A program made the position numbers and the translations under genes. From Fimbriimonadia bacterium (GTDB lineage: Bacteria; Armatimonadota; Fimbriimonadia; Fimbriimonadales; Fimbriimonadaceae), in the NCBI GenBank assembly GCA_029824495.1, contig JALGXY010000394.1, positions 1 to 8,713 on the forward strand: a stretch of 8,713 nt of DNA, read 5' to 3'. The notes beneath the pieces are model-generated. The model ran no database searches. It worked only from the letters and a program-made list of their open reading frames with translations, and was not told where the DNA came from. Within the stretch, counting starts at the first letter, position 1. Each line of letters opens with the position of its first letter. This document shows, piece by piece, positions 1 to 5,628 of the stretch.

Positions 1-229
1 CGGTGCTCTCCTGCAGCAGCGCACTCACCTCGTCACGGAATGTCTCACAGACAATCTGCGATCCCACTTGACCCTTCAAGGCACTGCCTGCGCCATCAGA
101 AACGACCGCCATGATCGCTTTGGAGCCATCTGCACCGCACATAGCCTCGACTAAGACGGAGTCCTGACAGACTTCGTCATCATCATGAATCGCACCGAGA
201 GCGCTGGCGCTAGCGAAGGTCCAGGGCAT
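1..229 (-). CDS. PP2C-type serine/threonine phosphatase, N-terminal part (cut by left edge)
   Basis: Only the first 76 codons are inside the window, reading from an ATG at 229 to the left edge with no stop. The visible N-terminus has the PP2C_2-like opening: a GxxH stretch (G12, H15) followed by Cys-Gln-Asp (residues 20-22), then the core strand ending in VSDGAGS (43-49). Asp22 and Asp45 are the expected acidic metal ligands of a manganese/magnesium-dependent protein phosphatase that removes phosphate from Ser/Thr. The start lies five bases after the stop of the vWA gene on the same strand, so the two are almost certainly co-transcribed. I see no clear Shine-Dalgarno before this ATG, so translation may depend on coupling. 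Pairing with a TerY-type vWA protein matches the vWA/PP2C/kinase triads described in bacteria, which predicts a kinase further left. Most of the catalytic domain is not visible. Confidence 0.82.
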   Translation of the reverse strand, partial: MPWTFASASALGAIHDDDEVCQDSVLVEAMCGADGSKAIMAVVSDGAGSALKGQVGSQIVCETFRDEVSALLQEST

Positions 230-234
230 CGTGC

Positions 235-903
235 TCAGGTGGAGACGTCACCCCATCCGACAGGGTCAGCCAGACTGACTTGGGCTCCTGGCTCCGCTTT
301 CGAGACGGGTTTGAGGCTGTGCGACAGCCAGACGAACATCTCCCGATAGCGGGCTTCACGCAGGCGAACGGGAGGTCGAGGGTCGCTCACTTCGCGGAGG
401 ACTGAGAAGTCGGCGTGATCTGTGCCGATCGTAAACATCTCGAGGCCCCCACGGCGGGTTTCAGCCTGAACCGTGTCGAGCGCCTTGCGCCAGTTGTCCG
501 TCGGGGCACCATCGGTCACAAGCCAGATCCAAGGCCGGTAGTAAGGCACACCTGCTTCGCGGTACGCCTGCTTCCTGAACTTAAGCTGCTCAATGGCAAA
601 AAGCAGCGACTCACCAAGGGGTGTGCTGCCGGAGGCCGTAAGGCGTGGGGGCATCCATTGGTCGACAGTTACAAAATCCTGGACAAGCTGCACAGGGCCA
701 AAGGTGATGACTGCGATTTCAACTCGCTGTGAAGCCAGCGTATCGGCCGACAGGTCTGCCTTGAGATCCTGGAGACCCGCGTTGACCTGGTTGATAGAAC
801 CACGCATCGAAGAACTGGTGTCTTGAAGAAGAACAACCGGGCATCGACGCTCCGTGTTCAGGAACATATCTTCGGCAAATGGCTCGAGTTCAGGATGGCT
901 CAT
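235..903 (-). CDS. TerY-like von Willebrand factor A domain protein
   Basis: This 222-residue protein is essentially one vWA domain. The metal-ion-dependent adhesion site is complete: DxSxS at Asp28-Ser30-Ser32 after a hydrophobic strand (PVVLLQ), Thr94 in a GSTPLGESL loop, and Asp131 in LVTDGAPTD. There is no signal peptide or membrane segment, so it should be cytoplasmic. Length and motif layout fit the TerY group of stand-alone vWA proteins first linked to tellurite resistance; they are thought to act as metal-dependent protein-binding scaffolds, often with a PP2C phosphatase and a kinase. The downstream neighbour is such a phosphatase, five bases away. The ATG at 901-903 is preceded by a purine-rich AGAGGG at short spacing, which supports this start. 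The direct partner and cellular role cannot be read from the sequence; a tellurite role should not be assumed. Confidence 0.88.
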   Translation of the reverse strand: MSHPELEPFAEDMFLNTERRCPVVLLQDTSSSMRGSINQVNAGLQDLKADLSADTLASQRVEIAVITFGPVQLVQDFVTVDQWMPPRLTASGSTPLGESLLFAIEQLKFRKQAYREAGVPYYRPWIWLVTDGAPTDNWRKALDTVQAETRRGGLEMFTIGTDHADFSVLREVSDPRPPVRLREARYREMFVWLSHSLKPVSKAEPGAQVSLADPVGWGDVST

Positions 904-928
904 CTAACCCTCTCTTCATCTTGACTCC

Positions 929-951
929 CGTGCAGGCGCGAGTGCTGCACG
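929..951 (-). repeat. Short inverted repeat in the leader of the vWA gene
   Basis: Seven-base arms (CGTGCAG and CTGCACG) flank a nine-base GC-rich loop, about 26 bases upstream of the vWA start codon. It could form a small hairpin in the mRNA leader or be an operator palindrome. A stem this short can arise by chance and no other copy is seen, so the entry is tentative. The rest of the 904-1062 gap holds no gene I can support. Confidence 0.3.
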
Positions 952-1062
952 CACAGGACTACATCATATCGCGATTCAGGCTCTTCTTGGTTCAAATCTC
1001 TGATAATCACTACGGAAAATCTTCCCTATAAGATTCAGCTATCAGCTTTCGGCACGAGACCT

Positions 1063-1097
1063 ATAGAAAGACCGCCCCCAGAAACTGGGGAGCGGTC
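1063..1097 (-). terminator. Rho-independent terminator of the secretion operon
   Basis: A stem of 12 base pairs with one bulged base and an apparent three-base loop lies at 1070-1097 (arms GACCGC+CCCCAG and CTGGGG+A+GCGGTC). Read on the minus strand it is followed by TTTCTAT. It begins 24 bases after the stop codon of the last gene of the operon (stop at 1122-1124), the expected place for an intrinsic terminator. On the plus strand no gene leads into it, so the minus orientation is preferred. It separates the secretion operon from the vWA/phosphatase unit. Confidence 0.85.
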
Positions 1098-1121
1098 TCC
1101 TGAGTTTTGAGTTACGAGAGG

Positions 1122-1916
1122 TTAAGAACCGCCGCCGCCGCCGCCAGTTGAGCCGCCGCGTCGACCACCGCCGCCACGTCGTCCGCCACCGCCGCCAGTG
1201 CTTCCTCGCTGCCCGCCGCCGAATCGTAAGCCGCCGCCTTCGTTCGGGTCAGGTTTGAACTCTTTTCCGCGCATCTTATTGAATTTCTTCTTCTGATCTG
1301 CGGTCAGCACCTTCATCGCCTCGGCGCTGAGAGCCTTGTCGTTCTTCTGCAGCGCTGCCTGGATACCTTCACGCTCCATGTCGCCATTCTGGGCCTTCAT
1401 GAAGATCTCGCGGTTTGCCGCATTCATATCCTCTTGAAGCTCCATCAGCTTTTTCTTCTGGCTCGCTTTCATGCCGAGCTCTTTCTGAACATCTTCCTGC
1501 ATCAGGGCTCGACCACCGCCGATCCAAAGGCCGACCTCTTTCAGTCGCTTCTTCTGGGTGCTGGTCAAAACAGCGAGAGACTTCTTGTCGAGGTCTTCGA
1601 ACCGCTTCTGCATGGCTTCACGGTCGAAACCGCCACCACCACCGCCGCTTCGTCCGCCACCGCCGCCGCCAAAGCCTGAGAAGGCCTCTTGTCGGATCGC
1701 CTGCAGCTTCTCTTTCTGCTCAGTTGTGATCTTCAGCTCTTTCTGCACGTCGGCACGATTCAGCAGCATGGAGCCTGAGCTGTTCATGCCTCGCATCATC
1801 ATTCCGCCGCCACGTTGGCCGCCTCGCTGGCCGCCTCCGCCTCGTTGGGCGAAGACTGAGCCTGCCATCAGTACTGCTGCCACCATCACGATGGCTTTCA
1901 TTGAATTAGATTTCAT
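1122..1916 (-). CDS. Secreted Gly/Arg-rich protein with two Spy/CpxP-like LTxxQ modules
   Basis: This 264-residue protein starts with a signal peptide (hydrophobic core about 7-21, likely cut after VFA at 21-23), so it should be periplasmic or exported. A Gly/Arg/Gln/Met-rich stretch follows (25-50), then two related helical modules. Module one runs from DVQKEL (56-61) with QKEKL (67-71) to VLTSTQKKRL (116-125); module two from DVQKEL (142-147) with QKKKL (153-157) to VLTADQKKKF (203-212). A Gly-rich linker (81-96) splits module one, and the C-terminus (227-264) is almost pure Gly/Arg/Ser/Thr. The paired LTxxQ motifs recall periplasmic Spy/CpxP proteins, here duplicated. The ATG overlaps the secretin stop as ATGA, with AGGAGG at 1929-1934 inside the secretin gene twelve bases upstream, so the two are translationally coupled. 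It is the last gene before the terminator. It may be a chaperone-like or structural partner of the secretin; that function is inference. No standard T2SS component matches it. Confidence 0.85.
   Translation of the reverse strand: MKSNSMKAIVMVAAVLMAGSVFAQRGGGGQRGGQRGGGMMMRGMNSSGSMLLNRADVQKELKITTEQKEKLQAIRQEAFSGFGGGGGGRSGGGGGGFDREAMQKRFEDLDKKSLAVLTSTQKKRLKEVGLWIGGGRALMQEDVQKELGMKASQKKKLMELQEDMNAANREIFMKAQNGDMEREGIQAALQKNDKALSAEAMKVLTADQKKKFNKMRGKEFKPDPNEGGGLRFGGGQRGSTGGGGGRRGGGGRRGGSTGGGGGGS
1131..1145. repeat. GCC trinucleotide tract encoding the C-terminal polyglycine
   Basis: Five perfect GCC units on the plus strand (GGC on the coding strand) encode five of the six glycines just before the terminal Ser of the Gly/Arg-rich secreted protein. 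Further imperfect GCC/GCCACC runs occur at about 1165-1200 and 1629-1672 in the same gene. Such tracts can slip in replication and change the glycine count without breaking the frame. Confidence 0.7.
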
Positions 1917-4447
1917 GACTGGTCTTTTCCTCCTATCTTGTTGTCCTTATCTGCCTTGGCAGAAGACTGGACATTCCCTTTCTCAGCTCGATATTTATCG
2001 ATCTGGCCCTTAACCCGGTCGCTCAGCTGCCCTTCGGTCTCCTTTCGGAGCGCCTGGGCCTCATCGTTGTCCCTCACAACACGTGGGGTCAAGAAGACGA
2101 GCAGTTCAGTCTTGGTGTTCTGGTGGCTGGTCGTTTTGAACAGCTCGCCAAGAATCGGGATATCGCCAAGCAGCGGAACCTTCTTCACGTTGGAGGTCAC
2201 CAGCGTTCGCATGATGCCGCCAAGAATGATGGTTTCGCCGTCCTTCACCGAGACCGTTGTTTCAGCCTGACGCTGATTGACGATCGGGGCGTTAAAGTCG
2301 GTGAAGCCCTGCAGGTCATTGGCGGTCTGAATCACATCGAGAGTCACGTACCCATTGGAGGTGATTCTCGGCGTGACGGTCAGCACGATGCCAACGTCCT
2401 GGAAAGCGTAGTTGAAGGTCAGATTGCCGTTGTTGTCCGAGCGGGTGCTCAGCACGTACGGAATCGACTGACTGATATTGATCTCTGCTTCGATGTTGTT
2501 CGAAGTGAAGATCCGCGGGGTCGACAGAACCTGGAACTTATCATCCTGCTTGAAGGCGTTGATGAACATATCCAGCTTGTCGCTGCCGAGCGTGTATCTA
2601 AACCCTTGAGCGGGAGTGGTTCCGGTCTGATTGCCAAAATCGGTCTCACCTGTGCCAACTGCAGTGCTGTTGCCAAAGACCTTCTCTGTGACAAGGCTCC
2701 ACTCAACGCCAAGCTTATCCGACTCGTCAAGGGTCGCCTCAACGATCATGGTCTCGATCATCACCTGTTCAGGGATGCGATCGAGCTGGTCGATGATTGA
2801 CTGAATCAGCTCAGCGTTCTCAGGCGATGTGACGATAATCAGGCTGTTGGTGTTGGGATCCGGGATCACCTGCACCTGGCCTTCGAGCGATCGCGTGTTG
2901 ACAAGCCGACCATCGGCACCTCGCTGAAGCTGAGAGCTGCCGCCCTGATTTCTGTTCTGAGACTGGCCAAATCCGCCAAATCCACCGCCCCGGAAACCGC
3001 CGCCGCCTCGGAATTGTGCGTAGACATCAGTCTGGAGCGCACTTGCCTCAGCTTCAGGGTCGTCGAGCTGAAGGAACAGGCTCTGGTCATCGCTGGGCGC
3101 ACGGCCAAAACCGCCGCCACCGCCGCTGTTTCTGCCTCCGAAACCAGAGTTTCGGCTGCTGTTTCGACTGCTGTTTCTGGAGTTGTTTCGCGATGACGTA
3201 TTGCCGAATCCACTTGACCTGCCGCCGAAAGCGTTGTTCAGCAGACCAGCGATCTCATCGGCGCGGGCATTCGTAAGCGGGAAAACGAAGGTTGTTTCGA
3301 AAATCTCAGTCGGCTGATCGAGGTTTTCGATCACCTGAGCAACCATGATGTGGTTTTGATCAGTCGCCGTAACGACAAGAGAGTTTGTTCGAGCGTCTGC
3401 AACAACCGTTCCGAATGCCGACTGGAATGAACCAAATCGTGCCGCCTGGCTGAATCGCTGACCAAAGCCGACATTCTGGTTGCCCTGGCCGCCTCGGCCT
3501 GTCGGCGCATTCGACACCAGCACGTTCTGGACCGTCGGAGCCAGTTCATTGGCGATGGCATACTCCAGCGGATAGACCTTTGCCGTCTGGGGCTGTTCAG
3601 TCTGCTGGTCGATCTCTTCGATCAAGATCTCGACATCGATCTGTTTGTCTTTGGGTGCATTGACAATAACGCTGTTGCTGAAGTCATCTGAGGAAGCCTT
3701 GACGCTGCTGCCCTGGCTGCCGCCCCGGCTGCCGCCAAAGCTCATCATTCCTCGGCTGCTTCGAGAGGACCGTCCGCCCATGAACATCGAGAACGGATTG
3801 TTCTGCTGTTCCTGCTGGGCAAAAACCTCATTGACCACTCGCGCCACTTCTGAGGCATTAGCAAACTCAATCTTGTAGACCTGAAGTTCAGTCTGACCGC
3901 CACGCTGGCCACCCATCATGGCCGCGATCTGCTCAGGCGTCATCTGACTGCTGCCACGACTGCTGCGCTCAGGTTTCTTCTTGATCGTCAGGAGATTGCC
4001 CTGCTTGGCGATCTCAAACCCGCGCAGGTCCATCGCTGCATTGAGAATCTCAAAAGCCTCGTTCAGTGAGACGGCCTTTGGGCTTGTCACTGTGATCTTC
4101 TCAACCAGCTTGGGGTCCTTGACGATCGTCACGCCAGAGACCTTAGAAAAGAGCTCGATTACAGCATCGATGTTGGCATTCCTAAAGCTGAGCTGAACTG
4201 TCTTCTTGGGATCGAGGTCAAACTCCTCCCAGGGGCTCGTGCTCTGAGGGCGGGCGAACTCGCTGCCAGTTGAGAAGGGGCTTCCGCCGCCTGATGTGGC
4301 AGGAGGAGTCTGTCCACCTGTTGTCACAGGAGGGGTCTGGTTGGTCGCCTCTTCTGCTTTCTTCTGCTCTTCGCCAGCCCGTTGCGCCAAAGCTGCCAAG
4401 GGCGCTGTCAACAGGAGCAGGAGCACTGCACATTTAGTCAAGTTCAT
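1913..4447 (-). CDS. gspD: Type II secretion outer-membrane secretin GspD, with long low-complexity inserts
   Basis: This secretin forms the outer-membrane channel of a T2SS. Counting from the ATG at 4447 (844 residues) it has a signal peptide cut near ALA (about residue 21), an N0 domain (about 80-157; FRNANIDAVIELFSKVSGV), three N1-N3-type repeats beginning near 188 (LQVYKIEFANASEVARVVNEV), 290 (AKVYPLEYAIANELAPTVQN) and 385 (TTFVFPLTNARADEIAGLLN), and the C-terminal secretin domain (about 525-795) with LSTPRI, TVTPRIT, the VPLLGDIPILGELF gate motif and LLVFLTPRVV at its end. It is longer than the usual 650-750 residues because Gly/Ser/Arg/Asn-rich inserts occupy the N-domain loops (about 160-186, 217-251, 313-341, 408-456, 480-505). 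The charged C-terminal tail shows no recognisable pilotin-binding region. An upstream in-frame GTG at 4459 was rejected: AAGGTG at 4457-4462 is well placed for the ATG. The gene overlaps its upstream neighbour by 14 bases and the downstream gene by 4. PilQ is the alternative, but the GspJ/GspK neighbours favour T2SS. Confidence 0.93.
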   Translation of the reverse strand: MNLTKCAVLLLLLTAPLAALAQRAGEEQKKAEEATNQTPPVTTGGQTPPATSGGGSPFSTGSEFARPQSTSPWEEFDLDPKKTVQLSFRNANIDAVIELFSKVSGVTIVKDPKLVEKITVTSPKAVSLNEAFEILNAAMDLRGFEIAKQGNLLTIKKKPERSSRGSSQMTPEQIAAMMGGQRGGQTELQVYKIEFANASEVARVVNEVFAQQEQQNNPFSMFMGGRSSRSSRGMMSFGGSRGGSQGSSVKASSDDFSNSVIVNAPKDKQIDVEILIEEIDQQTEQPQTAKVYPLEYAIANELAPTVQNVLVSNAPTGRGGQGNQNVGFGQRFSQAARFGSFQSAFGTVVADARTNSLVVTATDQNHIMVAQVIENLDQPTEIFETTFVFPLTNARADEIAGLLNNAFGGRSSGFGNTSSRNNSRNSSRNSSRNSGFGGRNSGGGGGFGRAPSDDQSLFLQLDDPEAEASALQTDVYAQFRGGGGFRGGGFGGFGQSQNRNQGGSSQLQRGADGRLVNTRSLEGQVQVIPDPNTNSLIIVTSPENAELIQSIIDQLDRIPEQVMIETMIVEATLDESDKLGVEWSLVTEKVFGNSTAVGTGETDFGNQTGTTPAQGFRYTLGSDKLDMFINAFKQDDKFQVLSTPRIFTSNNIEAEINISQSIPYVLSTRSDNNGNLTFNYAFQDVGIVLTVTPRITSNGYVTLDVIQTANDLQGFTDFNAPIVNQRQAETTVSVKDGETIILGGIMRTLVTSNVKKVPLLGDIPILGELFKTTSHQNTKTELLVFLTPRVVRDNDEAQALRKETEGQLSDRVKGQIDKYRAEKGNVQSSAKADKDNKIGGKDQS
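3149..3196. repeat. Four degenerate 12-bp direct repeats encoding (x-Ser-Arg-Asn) units in the secretin
   Basis: Four consecutive 12-base units each begin GTTTC on the plus strand (starts at 3149, 3161, 3173 and 3185); the first two differ at one base. On the coding strand they give four successive xSRN tetrapeptides at secretin residues 418-433, in the insert that follows the third N-type repeat. The period is a multiple of three, so gain or loss of a unit keeps the frame. Codon differences between units show the array is not freshly duplicated. Confidence 0.85.
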
Positions 4448-5090
4448 TCGGTTTATCACCTTGCCTGATTCTCGTAATCGTCTCTTTCGTATCCGGATCT
4501 TCTCTCGCTTCGAGAATAATCGGACCGTTCATCGGATTAAACGCGGGTATCTCATCCAATCCACCAATCTCTGCCGGATCCCGCAGCAATTCCATTGTTC
4601 TGCTGGCTCCATCCGGACCATTCAGTTTAAGCGAGTTCGGAGTGATCTTTGCCACTTTCGATCTCATCCACTGCTGTCCGACCTCTAAGAATTCAGATGA
4701 ACCAGTCTGTGGATCCTCGACCAGGGCCATGGGGGCCTCATCGATAACTACGGTTCCTGTGTACACCCAAATATTCTTGCCGTCAACAAAACTGGCAGGA
4801 ATCTCATTTGGATTCAACTGGCCACGGCGCCCTTTGTTCGGGATCACCAATGGCTTAAACGTGTTGCGGACCTCTTCGTTCAGTAATGCAAATGAAGCTT
4901 CATAGTCTTCATCCGTATAACCCGTATCTGAACTTGTGTTGCTTGAGGTGCGCGAAGAGGCCCCTGCTTGCTGCCTCGTGGGGGACTGCCGTTTTGGACC
5001 ATCTTCAGGCTCTGTAGCGATCCAGCCCACAATGCCGAGCACGATCACAGCACCGTAGATCATCAAACGGCTTCGGCTCTCTTTAGCCAC
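4434..5090 (-). CDS. GspC/PilP-like inner-membrane connector protein of the secretion system
   Basis: This 218-residue protein is a bitopic inner-membrane protein: a short basic N-terminus, one membrane helix (about 8-25), a Ser/Thr/Gln-rich disordered linker (about 30-62), then a small beta-rich periplasmic domain (about 106-168). That domain reads VYTGTVV, ALVEDPQTG, FLEVGQQW, KVAKIT and LKLNGPDG, the strand-and-turn pattern of the homology region of GspC and of PilP, which contact the N0 domain of the secretin. Its place directly before gspD fits this job. It starts with GTG (5088-5090), supported by AAGGAGG at 5100-5106 nine bases upstream, and overlaps the preceding gene by 8 bases and gspD by 14. 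No C-terminal PDZ or coiled-coil domain is present, so it resembles a short GspC or a PilP-type protein without a lipobox. The family call rests on motif resemblance and position. Confidence 0.72.
   Translation of the reverse strand: MAKESRSRLMIYGAVIVLGIVGWIATEPEDGPKRQSPTRQQAGASSRTSSNTSSDTGYTDEDYEASFALLNEEVRNTFKPLVIPNKGRRGQLNPNEIPASFVDGKNIWVYTGTVVIDEAPMALVEDPQTGSSEFLEVGQQWMRSKVAKITPNSLKLNGPDGASRTMELLRDPAEIGGLDEIPAFNPMNGPIILEAREDPDTKETITRIRQGDKPNELD
4457..4462 (-). promoter_or_regulatory. Ribosome binding site deciding the gspD start
   Basis: AAGGTG lies nine bases before the ATG at 4445-4447. It contains the upstream in-frame GTG (4457-4459), so that GTG is more likely part of the binding site than the start codon. 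The signal peptide also reads better from the ATG. Confidence 0.75.
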
Positions 5091-5628
5091 GAGTGTCGGC
5101 CTCCTTTTCTGCTGTCATCTGAAATGCCGCAAGTCCGATAGAAGCTGTCACCATGTCGGATGTTGTGTCGGAAGAGGCGATCTGAATCTGCGTCACCGCC
5201 ACCTTTTCCGCCTGATCCTGAAGGGCTTTGGCAGCAGCCATGACATTGGGATAGGCACCTTCTACAGTCAGCAGGTAAGTGAGCTGATTCAGACCGCCAT
5301 TATCAACAATTCGCTGCGGCCGGAAGCTCCGAACCTCTAGCCGATTGACTTCGGCGATGCTCGTCGCCTGAGCCAGCAGCTTTGGTGTGATCTCGTCGAT
5401 ATCTTCCTGCCAAGACCGGTCTGCCAAGACCTGTGTCGCTTCGTTCAAATCGTCGTTGGCCCGCCGGATCTTCTGGAAAAGCTCGTCGTTCTCTGCCCTC
5501 GCCTTCTCCGCTGCTTTTGCTGCGTCTGCCGGAGGAACCACCATGCTGAATACAGCCGCACCGATCATCAGCAGGACACAGACAGCAATCACTGCAAGGC
5601 TCGCCTGCTTCGGGTTGGATATATTCAA
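5083..5628 (-). CDS. PilO/GspM-like inner-membrane assembly platform protein
   Basis: The 181-residue product has the layout of PilO and GspM: a short cytoplasmic N-terminus, one membrane helix (about 10-31), a coiled coil rich in Ala, Glu, Lys and Asn (about 36-70), and a small alpha/beta periplasmic domain (about 78-172; EVNRLEVRSFRPQ, LLTVEGAYPNVMAAAKALQ, KVAVTQIQI). The strand TYLLTVEGAYPNV followed by a helix fits the ferredoxin-like fold of this family. It should pair with the periplasmic part of the GspL-like protein encoded just upstream. Translation starts at TTG (5626-5628), overlapping the upstream TGA as TTGA, with AGGAGG five bases before it; the next in-frame Met lies inside the membrane helix. 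The TTG may limit its level relative to its neighbours. Sequence conservation in this family is low, so the call rests on architecture and gene order. Confidence 0.78.
   Translation of the reverse strand: MNISNPKQASLAVIAVCVLLMIGAAVFSMVVPPADAAKAAEKARAENDELFQKIRRANDDLNEATQVLADRSWQEDIDEITPKLLAQATSIAEVNRLEVRSFRPQRIVDNGGLNQLTYLLTVEGAYPNVMAAAKALQDQAEKVAVTQIQIASSDTTSDMVTASIGLAAFQMTAEKEADTRG
5100..5106 (-). promoter_or_regulatory. Ribosome binding site supporting the GTG start of the GspC/PilP-like gene
   Basis: A near-perfect AAGGAGG is nine bases upstream of the GTG at 5088-5090 and lies inside the end of the preceding coding region. The next in-frame Met (residue 10) would remove the basic residues before the membrane helix, so the GTG is the better start. 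Confidence 0.85.

Noticed and set aside
963..995. TATGAT with TTGAAC as a housekeeping promoter for the vWA gene
   Set aside because: The spacing is 21 bases, too long for a standard promoter, so I do not list it as a feature.
1558..2013. Plus-strand open frame of 151 codons with proline-rich product
   Set aside because: It is antisense to the Gly-rich gene and the end of gspD; its polyproline comes from reading the GCC/CCG tracts that encode glycine on the other strand. It has no recognisable domain.
2123..2800. Plus-strand open frame of 225 codons
   Set aside because: It lies wholly antisense within the conserved secretin domain of gspD, which is clearly the coding strand. The product has no family resemblance.
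3149..3196. CRISPR-like array
   Set aside because: The units are 12 bases, directly adjacent, without spacers, and lie in frame inside gspD; they encode a peptide repeat.
4448..4459. Upstream GTG as the start of gspD
   Set aside because: It forms part of the AAGGTG that fits as ribosome binding site for the ATG at 4447, and it has only a weak upstream site of its own.
4296..4688. Plus-strand open frame of 130 codons across the GspC-like/gspD junction
   Set aside because: It is antisense to the coupled junction of two supported genes, and the product shows no family motif.
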